DNA from: Schistocerca nitens
Taxonomy: Eukaryota; Arthropoda; Insecta; Orthoptera; Acrididae
Assembly (NCBI RefSeq): GCF_023898315.1
Contig: NC_064614.1
Span: 73,482,501-73,546,500, forward strand
Length of the DNA stretch: 64,000 nt
Reading direction: 5' to 3'
Shown piece by piece: positions 55,223 to 64,000 of the stretch. Position 1 is the stretch's first letter. The number at the start of each line of letters is the position of its first letter. Made by a program: the position numbers and the translations under genes. The notes under the pieces are model-generated. The model saw only the letters and a list, made by a program, of their open reading frames with translations, ran no database searches and had not been told where the DNA came from.

Positions 55223-55640
55223 AATTGGAAATTTGTGGTAAGGTCAGCCGGCCGGAGTGGACGAGCGGTTCTAGGCGTTACAGGCTTGAACCGCGCGACC
55301 GCTACGGTCGCAGGTTCGAATCCTGCCTCGGGCATAGATGTTTGTAGTGTCCTTAGGTTAGTTACGTTTAAGTAGTTCTAAGTTCTAGGGGACTGATGAC
55401 CACTGCAGTTAAGTCCCAAAGTGCTCAGAGCCATTTTTTTTTTTTTTTGTGGTAAGGTCTTATGGGACCAAACAGCTGAGGTCATCGGTCACAACGCTTA
55501 TGCACTACTTAATCTAACTTAAACTAACTTACGCTAAGGACAACACACACATCCTTGCCCGAGGGAGGACTCGAACCTCCGACGGGGGGAGCCGCGCGGA
55601 CCGTGACAAGGCGCCCAAGACCACGCGGCTACTCCGCGCG
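55223..55640 (-). mobile_element. SINE, family B, interrupted by a family A SINE
   Basis: On the minus strand the head is GCCGCGCGGAGTAGCCGCGTGGTCTTGGGCGCC...GGAGGTTCGAGTCCTCCC, then a body like family A but diverged (GTTGTCCTTAGCGTAAGTTAG, GATTAAGTAG, ACCGATGACCTCAGCTG, TTGGTCCCATAAGACCTTACC). A 12-bp duplication GCTTGGGGCCGT lies at 55211-55222 and 55641-55652. The inserted family A copy occupies 55246-55445. Confidence 0.9.
55246..55445 (+). mobile_element. SINE, family A, nested in family B
   Basis: Complete plus-strand copy ending in a T run. The 14-bp duplication TTTGTGGTAAGGTC (55232-55245 and 55446-55459) consists of family B tail sequence. Confidence 0.95.
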
Positions 55641-55652
55641 GCTTGGGGCCGT

Positions 55653-55997
55653 CTTTCGCGATCTGAACATGGGTGTGGTGTCAACATCTGAACTGCAGCG
55701 TAAACATCATTCAATTAGGATTGCACACACCAATGAATTAAGAAACATTCAGGCAAGAAAACGTGTGCTACAAAAATAAAATCCCGCAGTTCGAGCTGGC
55801 ATATTCTTTTTTAAGGAAAATTGTGTACAGGGGATTTGAAAACCAGAATACCAAATTAAATTTCCACAGTAGAGAGAGCTTTCCACAGTAAGTAACTGGT
55901 ACTCTTTGTTTCAAATTCAGTGGACTATACTTTGAAAAATGCTTCATTAATTTACCCAGGAGACCATGTTTTAAAGAAGGCTTCATTAAATATAGAG
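55653..55997. other. No recognisable feature
   Basis: Unique-looking sequence; nothing recognised. Confidence 0.5.
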
Positions 55998-56790
55998 TTA
56001 ACGAAACTTTGCATCACGCGCCTTGGCTAGTGCTTGAGCTCGTGCATTGTCACGGGAATTGTCCGTCCCATGGTTGACAGTACGTTCGGTTTTGTGGTCT
56101 ACATTACACTGGTGCAGCAACTGAAACCTGATGATCCGCAGCAATGTTCTGAATTTGCTCCTCAGTTTCTGGCGCAGATCGAAGTTGATGACAAGTGTCC
56201 GCGCAATATTCTTTTGAGTGACTAGGCACATTATACAGTACTTAAGCCGCGTGGTGAACGAAGAGACACTGCATTCGCCGTATGTGACTGTGCAGTGTTG
56301 CTTCACAAGCACCTTTGTTCTTCGCCTGTTCTTCTGTGAAGAGAACACACCCAGAGGACTTGTCATGCTTACCGTTGACGTCTGCCCGTTACCGAGACGT
56401 CCTTGTACAGCATGTGATTACTGCTATGGAAGACTGCAACGTGTGGAAGCCATTGTTTTCGTGCAAGATGTGGCAATATCTCACGTCGCTCGCCCAGTGA
56501 AGGATCACACTTAACGCACCCTTCCATGAACGTGTCATCTCCAGAAGTTTTCCGGAAGCATGGCCTGCAAGATCACGTGTTTTGATTCCACGTGACTTTG
56601 GGCTCTGGCGATATCTAGAAGAAGTAGTCTAACAGGGAGACGTTCAGTCTCTTCCTGACCTGAAAGCCGGTATACAGAAACACGCTGTTCAAATTCCACC
56701 AGAACTGCTGCAAACAACTGTTGATCACGCCATTTTGGGATGCAGCATTCCGTCGATTCGTCGACCTCCCCGGTGATCATACTGAACAAA
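55998..56790 (+). pseudogene. Decayed mariner-like transposase (same broad lineage as 11.9 kb)
   Basis: Plus-strand phrases across shifting frames: ALSRELSVPWLTVRSVL (helix-turn-helix), QQLKPDDPQQCSEFAPQFLAQIEVDD and ILLSD (first catalytic Asp region), VVNEETLHSPYVTVQCCF, TPRGLVMLTV, VFVQDVAISHVARPVKD (second Asp), and SLPDLKAGIQKH-like C-terminal remnants. There are many frameshifts. No terminal repeats were found. Confidence 0.7.
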
Positions 56791-57003
56791 TTATGTAAGC
56801 GGCGGTTAATATTAAAATCAACATTATGCCTTTCTCACTCCTTGACCTTTTCTACCCACGTTCCATACCTAATCCATTACATATGTAAACATTTCTGTGC
56901 ATCTTCATTGCATTTCAAGCGCCATAGTTGCACCTGGAGGCCAAAATTATAACTAAGTGCTTTTTTCCAATGTAAATCGGTTCCACATTAATGCATTAGG
57001 ATA

Positions 57004-58428
57004 TACACTCCTGGAAATTGAAATACGAACACCGTGAATTCATTGTCCCAGGAAGGGGAAACTTTATTGACACATTCCTGGGGTCAGATACATCACATGA
57101 TCACACTGACAGAACCACAGGCACATAGACACAGGCAACAGAGCATGCACAATGTCGGCACTAGTACAGTGTATATCCACCTTTCGCAGCAATGCAGGCT
57201 CCTATTCTCCCATGGAGACGATCGTAGAGATGCTGGATGTAGTCCTGTGGAACGGCTTGCCATGCCATTTCCACCTGGCGCCTCAGTTGGACCAGCGTTC
57301 GTGCTGGACGTGCAGACCGCGTGAGACGACGCTTCATCCAGTCCCAAACATGCTCAATGGGGGACAGATCCGGAGATCTTGCTGGCCAGGGTAGATGGCT
57401 TACACCTTCTAGAGCACGTTGGGTGGCACGGGATACATGCGGACGTGCATTGTCCTGTTGGAACAGCAAGTTCCCTTGCCGGTCTAGGAATGGTAGAACG
57501 ATGGGTTCGATGACGGTTTGGATGTACCGTGCACTATTCAGTGTCCCCTCGACGATCACCAGTGGTGTACGGCCAGTGTAGGAGATCGCTCCCCACACCA
57601 TGATGCCGGGTGTTGGCCCTGTGTGCCTCGGTCGTATGCAGTCCTGATTGTGGCGCTCACCTGCACGGCGCCAAACACGCATACGACCATCATTGGCACC
57701 AAGGCAGAAGTGACTCTCATCGCTGAAGACGACACGTCTCCATTCGTCCCTCCATTCACGCCTGTCGCGACACCACTGGAGGCGGGCTGCACGATGTTGG
57801 GGCGTGAGCGGAAGACGGCCTAACGGTGTGCGGGACCGTAGCCCAGCTTCATGGAGACGGTTGCGAATGGTCCTCGCCGATACCCCAGGAGCAACAGTGT
57901 CCCTAATTTGCTGGGAAGTGGCGGTGCGGTCCCCTACGGCACTGCGTAGGATCCTACGGTCTTGGCGTGCATCCGTGCGTCGCTGCGGTCCGGTCCCAGG
58001 TCGACGGGCACGTGCACCTTCCGCCGACCACTGGCGACAACATCGATGTACTGTGGAGACCTCACGCCCCACGTGTTGAGCAATTCGGCGGTACGTCCAC
58101 CCGGCCTCCCGATGCCCACTATACGCCCTCGCTCAAAGTCCGTCAACTGCACATACGGTTCACGTCCACGCTGTCGCGGCATGCTACCAGTGTTAAAGAC
58201 TGCGATGGAGCTCCGTATGCCACGGCAAACTGGCTGACACTGACGGCGGCGGTGCACAAATGCTGCGCAGCTAGCGCCATTCGACGGCCAACACCGCGGT
58301 TCCTGGTGTGTCCGCTGTGCCGTGCGTGTGATCATTGCTTGTACAGCCCTCTCGCAGTGTCCGGAGCAAGTATGGTGGGTCTGACACACCGGTGTCAATG
58401 TGTTCTTTTTTCCATTTCCAGGAGTGTA
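57004..58428 (-). mobile_element. Tc1-like transposon, nearly intact
   Basis: The ends TACACTCCTGGAAATTGAAATACGAACAC and, inverted, TACACTCCTGGAAATGGAAAAAAGAACAC are TIRs. TA lies outside at 57002-57003 and 58429-58430. The length (1.4 kb) is normal for the family. The minus-strand transposase is complete except for one frameshift near 58109. Confidence 0.95.
57161..58195 (-). pseudogene. Tc1-like transposase with a single frameshift
   Basis: The N-terminus (MPRQRGREPYVQLTDFERGRIVGI, ATG near 58181) is in one frame. From about 58109 the rest continues in another frame to the stop at 57161, with about 300 codons open. The main frame has a second helix-turn-helix (ATSQQIRDTVAPGVSARTIRNRL), first catalytic Asp in RRVVFSDESHF, second in LFQQDNARPHVSR, and Glu in SPDLSPIEHVWDW. 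I count 32 residues between the last two, slightly fewer than the 34 usual for Tc1. It cuts and pastes the element at TA sites when intact. A one-base loss appears to be the only lesion, so the family was active recently. Confidence 0.85.
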
Positions 58429-58430
58429 TA

Positions 58431-58676
58431 CCAAGTTTCGCTGCCATACAATAATTACGGCCCACACTGAACCTTTGCGTGTAGCTGTACTATAATTTAG
58501 TGTACCTAAGAGACTTTCATTTTATGCTGCACACAAACGACCTACAAAATATGGTGTGTGTGTTTACATGCTCCAGAAGACGTTATTACCTACTATACCA
58601 TTAATTCTACTGCCTGTCAGCTGCGAACAATAAAATATACAACATTCAAAATATGGTTATTATTAAGTATATGGTT
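58431..58676. other. No recognisable feature
   Basis: AT-rich flank between the Tc1-like element and the SINE head. Confidence 0.5.
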
Positions 58677-58798
58677 CGCCCCCGGTAGCTGAGTGCTCAG
58701 CGCCATAGAATGTCATTCCCAAGGGCCCGGGTTCGATTCCCGGCTGGGTCGTAGATTTTCTCCGCTTAGGGACTGGGTGTGGTGCTGTCCTAATCATC
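58677..58798 (+). mobile_element. SINE head, 3'-truncated, abutting the R1-like element
   Basis: GCCCCCGGTAGCTGAGTGCTCAGCG...GGGCCCGGGTTCGATTCCCGGCTGGG, then TTTTCTCCGCTTAGGGACTGGGTGTG. It is tRNA-like with A and B boxes and the same middle block as family F. The sequence changes to R1-like coding at about 58798, so the SINE tail is missing. Confidence 0.75.
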
Positions 58799-61700
58799 CA
58801 GTCAAAATTACAGAACTCTGTTCCGAGCACTTAGTTACAGTTGAAGTCACACACAAGTGGGATACTTGGATCATCGCGTCGCTGTACGCCCAATTCTGTC
58901 ATTGCATCAAACCATACGCAGACCTCATCAGAGATGTTACGCATTACGCTAGCAACAAAAAACTTCTCATCTGTGCAGACATAAATGCCAGATCAACCCT
59001 GTGGCATTCAGACAGAACTGACGACAGGGGTAGAATAATAAATGACATCATCCAAGAAAACAGACTACACGTACTCAACAAGGAAGGACATCACCCGACT
59101 CACATCCGACACAACGGTCATTCATCAAACATAGACATCACCCTCGTTAATAATGCCGCCATCAACCACGTACGAGACTGGACCGTACATGACCAGATCA
59201 CTACTAGCGACCACAACATCATCACACTCACCTTAAGTCGTACACCAAACGTCAACACAGAAACACTACCAAAAAGACTATTATTTGACAAAACAGACTA
59301 GGACAGGGTCAGACAAAAAATACATGAGCACATACCGCAAGACATCACCGGCAGTGTTGATTACAGAGTACACATGCTGACAGATATCATCACACACACA
59401 CAGAACACCTGCATACCCGCACAAAGAATGACAAAACACCAAAATATTCCCCGGACTACACAATTAACACGACTCAAACAAGACTCAAAACGTAAACGTA
59501 AGCTTTACCAACGAGCAAAATCAGATAGAGAAAGACAATTACGACTAAACGACTACCGGCTTGCCAAGGACAAATATAAGCTTGAGCTGAATAAGACCAG
59601 GAAAGACCATTGGAACAGCCATGTAGCAGCACAAACACAACTAAACATTTGGGGGGAACCATACAAAATCGTGACAGAGAAAATTAAGAGCCCGCTGGTT
59701 CTGGGAACGCTGCGACAGGAGGATGGTGAGATGACTAAGGGCTGGAGACGCACAGCGGAGTTCCTGCTCAGCAAACTCCTGCCCGACGACATCGCAGACA
59801 CAGACACACCACAACATGCAGCACTGAGACGCGAAGTAGACACAGTATACACCACACCAACCGTCACCTGTCCATTTGCGAAGGAAGAAGTGGCGACAGC
59901 GATCTCAGAACTCAAAAACAAAAAGGCTCCTGGACCGGATGGTATCCACTCTGAGGTACTGAAACAAATTGCACCGCAGATCACCCCGTTTCTCACAACG
60001 TTGTTAAACGATGCATTAAGGCTGGGCCGTGTGCCTGCAGTGTGGAAGACCTCGAAGGCGGTTATCATCAAAAAGGCTCTAGACAAAGACCCATCAGACC
60101 CCAAGTCATACAGACCAATTTGCCTTATCAATACACTCGGTAAAGTACAAGAAAAACTACTCTGCAAAAGACTACAAGCACACCGAACACTACGGGGACT
60201 GACACCACACCAATACGGCTTCAGGGAAGCTAAATCTATAGACGACGCAATTAACAGAGCACTCCAAATAGTACACGACACACCCTCCAAATACACACTT
60301 GCAATTATGATAGACAACTCAGGTGCCTTCGACAACCTCTCGTGGCCGGCCTTGTTCAAGAGGCTCAGACACCTGCAGGTACCGGAGTCTCTGTATAATA
60401 GTTTCATGGACTACTGCAGAGACAGAACGGTCGTTTGGCAAATGGACAACCAGAAAGTGATTAAACGAATTACAAAAGGCTGTCCACAAGGGTCGATCTG
60501 CGGCCCCATCTTCTGGGACATAGTTATAGGAACCGCTCCTACAGTTACTACAGGAGCACATCTTGACAGATGGAGTTGTCGCTTATGCTGACGATCTACT
60601 CGTCGTAGTTTCAGCAAACAACCGTGCCCAGCTAGAAGAAAGAGCCAATAGAACACTTAGGACAATAACCCAATGGTGCACAGATAATAAATTAAAGATA
60701 GCAGGAAACAAAACAACTTATACATTGCTAAAGGGTATCATGCGCAGGAACCCAATAGTCAAAATCGGGGACACAAACATAAAAAGACTAGCAGTCACAC
60801 GCTATCTAGGAGTATACATTGATGAACGATTGAACTTCCACGAACACATGCGAATATGAACAAACAAAGCAGAAAAGATACTACACAAACTGGCTAGGCT
60901 AAATTCGGAACAATTCAGACTACCCCTGTCAGTGACACGAACATACCATTGCGCTCTCTTCGAGTCAGTACTATGCTTTGCTGCCAGTACGTGGGCCCAC
61001 AGGTTGAACCTCTCAACCAACAGAACCATTGTACGTCGAGGCCAAAGAAGTGTTCTACTTCGACTAACAGGGGCATTCAACACAACATCAAATGACGCAC
61101 TATGTGTTGTCATGGGAATCTTCCCCATAGATATCACCATCAGGTACCGCGCAGCAATGTACTGGTTTAGGATGGTGAGAATAGACCAGGTTCGGCAGAT
61201 CACTGGTGTACCGATTGAGACAACACGCCAACTCAGATCATGGCGAGTGGATACCTGGCAGAGCGAGTGGGCCAACAGCGATAAGGGCCGCCGTGTATAC
61301 AACTTCTTCCCTGACATCCGGGAAAGACTAAAACTAAAACATATTGATCCCAGCCGCGGTATGGTACATTTCATCACAGGACATGGCCCTTATCCCACGC
61401 ACCTGTACCGCGTGAGTCTGCAGCAGACTAATAGATGCACATGTGGGGAAGAAGGTTCCCCTGAACATACTGTCTTCTTCTGCGGACAACGCACGAACAT
61501 AAGACACACAGTACACATAAATCACCTGAAAACACAGAACGAACTACATGCCATAATACGCGACGCGGAAAGGTGGACTGAACTCAACAAACTAACGGAT
61601 GAAATCTCGAAGATCCAACAAATAGAATACTTGCGCAACGGACCCTACCGAAGGCAAGACGGTCCAAACATACGTCACGATGCCCAGGGGGACACAGATA

Positions 61701-61888
61701 TGATTAGCACCACGAGTGATGAAGAAGAAACAGATACAGACCAGGGCACCAACATAGATATTGAAGCGTCCAGCGCTGATGATCCAAGGTGTCAACCAAG
61801 TCAAATTCAAAGAACAGAGTGGAACAACGGACAAGAGATGCACAAGTCACACAAATTCCTAAAAACAGATTGCACCTTATATGTAAAT
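58799..61888 (+). mobile_element. R1-like non-LTR retrotransposon, 5'-truncated pseudogene
   Basis: It begins inside the endonuclease: LLICADINARSTLWHS and TSDHNIITL are apurinic-type nuclease motifs. A TAG (59299-59301) breaks the frame, which resumes unchanged from 59302. RT lies at about 59870-60750 with KNKKAPGPDGIHSEVL, SYRPICLINTLGKV, FREAKSIDDAINRAL and KGCPQGSICGPIFW. After a frameshift near 60565, catalytic YADD follows. A TGA (60857-60859) is again followed by the same frame to 61915. The C-terminal region has GHGPYPTHLYRV and the CTCGEEGSPEHTVFFC zinc-type motif typical of R1-clade elements. ORF1 and the 5' part of ORF2 are missing. Its 3' end is cut by the LTR of element 3. R1 normally targets rDNA, but no rDNA is visible here. 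Confidence 0.85.
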
Positions 61889-61890
61889 AG

Positions 61891-62719
61891 TGTAACCTCC
61901 CCACAAAAATTTTAATAAATGAGAATTTGTGAAATGGAGCCAAGTGTAAACTCTCCACACAAAATTTTGATAAATGAAAATAATGAAAAATGGTGCCAAG
62001 TGTAAACTCCCCGCAAAATTGATAAATGAAAATTGACCAAAAACCCACACAGTAATATTAATTAAATATGAACCATGAACGAAATGTAACCTCCTAACAC
62101 AAATAATAATATCTGGTAAATTTTATAAGGACAGCAGCGCTGACCTTCGGCCCTCTATTCTGAATAACAAAAGCAAAATTCTTACCTCAATAAAAACTGC
62201 AACTATATCTGCTCTTATTTATCGACACAGCTTCGTGCAATGCTGGCGTATATATACACTTTTTTTTTTATTCTTGGAAGGAATGTATAGGAAAAATTCT
62301 TTAAATTGAAATGAATGCTTTTTCTTCAAAAGAGTGGAAAAATGCTTTAAATTGAAATGATTACTTTTCTTTAAAAGAGTTACTTTATAAAAAAAATTAT
62401 TATTGGGACATTTTTTGAACAAATTAAATTACAATTAACATACATTATTAAATATTCGCAATGCTGCTTCTTTACCTTCTACAACAATACTCATCCTCCA
62501 GAGTCCTGACCAGAGTCGCGACCAGAGCACACAACCGACGCATGCCGACTCCCTACTACCGTATCCGACTGACTACTACTGCCGAGTCGCGCAGACAAGC
62601 GCAGACTGATTTCTACTGTCGACTCGCACAGACTAGCGACAAGCAACTAACAATAAACTACTCTCTGGTCAGAGATTCTGTCATGCCTCGCCCATCGCCG
62701 GCGAAGCATACACCTTACA
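61891..62719 (-). repeat. 3' LTR, element 3
   Basis: Plus-strand start TGTAACCTCCCC and inner end ACCTTACA give TG...CA ends on the minus strand. Like element 2 it carries degenerate ~55-60 bp units (starts at 61891, 61945, 62001 and 62086) ending GCCAAG. I see no primer-binding-site copy in this one. Confidence 0.8.
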
Positions 62720-62750
62720 TAACCCTCCACTGGGGGGGGGGGGGGGGGGG
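62720..62750 (-). other. Polypurine tract and poly-G run, element 3
   Basis: TAACCCTCCACT (plus) is identical to the element 2 tract. It is followed by 19 G (62732-62750), where element 2 has 7. Confidence 0.75.
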
Positions 62751-62881
62751 CAAAAATTTGGCGGCGATGGTGAGTCAATTGGACTTGCCATGAGCAACAA
62801 ATTTTTCATAATTAGTTAACTTTACAATCACAGAATATTTACAGATATATATATATAAGTGCAGAACACGAAATAAAATAT

Positions 62882-63353
62882 ATTGCACACGCACTGAGTA
62901 CAGAAGATGTCAAGCAAAGACAAAATGTATATACAATGAGTACAAAACATATTAACAAATGGCAAAAGTGCACACGCACTGCAGTAGTGAACATATCAGG
63001 AAATCACAAATGTATAGGCAACGAGTACAAATCATATTGAGAAATAACAAAATTGCACAAGCACTGTACTTCAGAACGTATCAGGGAATCACAAAATGTA
63101 TACGCAATGAATACAAATCATGTTAACAAAATGACGAAAGTGCACACGCACTGTAGTACAAAACATATCAGGAAATCACAAAATGTATACGTAATGAGTA
63201 CAAATGGCATAAAGTACACACGCACTGTAAAACTCTATTTTTACAACAAATAAACATATCAAGGAGTGAAATAGAGTGCACACGCACTATAGAAGTCTTT
63301 AGTAATTTTAGGACAACTGATCTTGTTAACAAATGAAAGAAAGTGCACACGCA
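62882..63353 (-). repeat. Array of short dyad motifs, element 3
   Basis: Seven copies of AGTGCACACGCACT or close variants at about 62882, 62967, 63052, 63139, 63212, 63274 and 63340, spaced 60-90 bp. Spacers include AAATCACAAAATGTATACG. The motif is the counterpart of the array in element 2 at 38804-39353. Confidence 0.8.
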
Positions 63354-63384
63354 CTGTATATGTCTTTATCATTTTACAAAAATT

Positions 63385-63790
63385 AGGAAAGGAATGGGAA
63401 GGATGGCGTCATGGTTGTAGCACTTTAGGTTGCACGCAGCTGCACTCAAAGTCCATATCTTTCTACAGAAGTACAACACCAAGTGAGACAATCTGAAGCT
63501 CTTTTCCTTGAAGTATTAATCAGTGTAGCCAAGAAAATGAAATGTCGTAATAATATTCCATGCTATCATTTTGGTAGTACACTAGATACACCAAACAGTG
63601 GGACCATAATAACATCTCCATCGCTCAAGGTGGTGGACAGCATGTCGTGTCAACACCATGTTCTTGTAAAGTAGACCAACGTAGAATTAGTGCAAAAACC
63701 AAATATAGTGCTCCATGATTATGAGGATAGACAGGACAAATGGATATTGCAGTAATTTCTGGTAATTAGGTCAGAAGGTGAAGGACATTA
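63385..63790 (-). repeat. Noncoding block conserved with element 2
   Basis: It aligns over about 400 bp with 39430-39835. Near-identical stretches include ACACCAAACAGTGGGACCATAATAAC, GGTGGTGGACAGCATGTCGTGTCAACACCA, CCAACGTAGAATTAGTGCAAAA and AAATATAGTGCTCCATGATTA. No shared ORF explains the conservation. Confidence 0.8.
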
Positions 63791-64000
63791 AGTCACATAG
63801 TAGTCTTCATTGAGAATTACACTAGTCTAAATACTGATTTGAGTAATTGGTGGCACTCATCGCCCAGTTACTGAACATTTCTGTACCATGTATGAAGCAT
63901 TACAGAATAATGTTCATAAATCGTTTGTTTACAGAGAACATTGGCACTCATTGCCTAACTACAAACCATCAGAAGTCATCATTCAAAACAGGAGCTAATA

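Larger units (their letters stand above)
61891..64000 (-). mobile_element. Gypsy-like element 3, 3' end only (continues off window)
   Basis: The LTR (61891-62719), polypurine tract and noncoding 3' region are related to those of element 2 but clearly diverged. Orientation is minus, so gag-pol would lie beyond 64000. It inserted within or next to the 3' end of the R1-like element. Confidence 0.85.

Noticed and set aside
59553..60407. 284-codon open frame on the minus strand
   Set aside because: It is antisense to the R1-like reverse transcriptase and has no domain motif of its own; composition of the sense strand explains it.
58799..61888. R1-like element taken as a sign of nearby rDNA
   Set aside because: No rRNA-like sequence flanks it; neighbours are a SINE head and an LTR, so it is a dispersed truncated copy or a non-rDNA-specific relative.

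Overview
The window is eukaryotic, repeat-rich intergenic (or deep intronic) DNA from an insect. The tRNA-headed SINEs, R1-like, RTE-like and Penelope-like retroelements, Tc1/mariner relics and very large Ty3/gypsy-like elements together suggest a large orthopteran genome, most likely an acridid grasshopper or locust such as Schistocerca. The species guess is inference from remembered SINE sequences; no database was consulted. I found no convincing host protein-coding gene and no genuine tRNA or rRNA gene. Nearly everything recognisable is a mobile element or its remains.

Layout. (1) About 73-9806: a long-LTR Ty3/gypsy-like element on the plus strand. Its LTRs are about 1.63 kb, gag is broken by a 178-bp tandem duplication, the protease is frameshifted, and reverse transcriptase, RNase H and integrase are missing. 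(2) 9807-24800: Tc1/mariner-type DNA transposon relics, several internally deleted, nested or head to head, with SINEs and a 0.72-0.74 kb inverted repeat at 18.2-20.6 kb. (3) 24.9-36.4 kb: two copies of one Tc1-like family (one split by two SINEs), a fold-back element whose arms contain a tRNA-like sequence, more SINEs and a 5'-truncated RTE-like retrotransposon. (4) 36.4-51 kb: two Penelope-like (GIY-YIG) fragments in inverted orientation. Between them, with a 4-bp target duplication, sits a 12.1-kb minus-strand gypsy-like element (37722-49833). Its two 953-bp LTRs look identical, pol is intact and gag is defective. (5) 51-57 kb: a unique CpG-richer stretch, nested SINEs and decayed mariner-like relics. 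(6) 57-61.9 kb: a nearly intact Tc1-like element and a 5'-truncated R1-like non-LTR retrotransposon joined to a SINE head. (7) 61.9-64 kb: the 3' LTR and 3' noncoding region of a relative of the 12.1-kb element, running off the window.

The most interesting material is in the gypsy-like pair. In the 12.1-kb element, gag and pol lie in one frame separated by a single stop codon in the context TGA-CTAG, which is the known strong readthrough context. Its LTR carries an array of ~60-bp units, one of which is a second copy of the primer-binding site. The 3.7-kb region downstream of pol has no ORF, but it holds an array of short dyad-symmetric motifs and a block conserved in the relative at the window's right end. 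Other points of note are a SINE that joins the head of one family to the tail of another, a hammerhead-like motif at the 3' ends of both Penelope copies, and the fold-back element with tRNA-like arms. Statements of identity between repeats are by eye.
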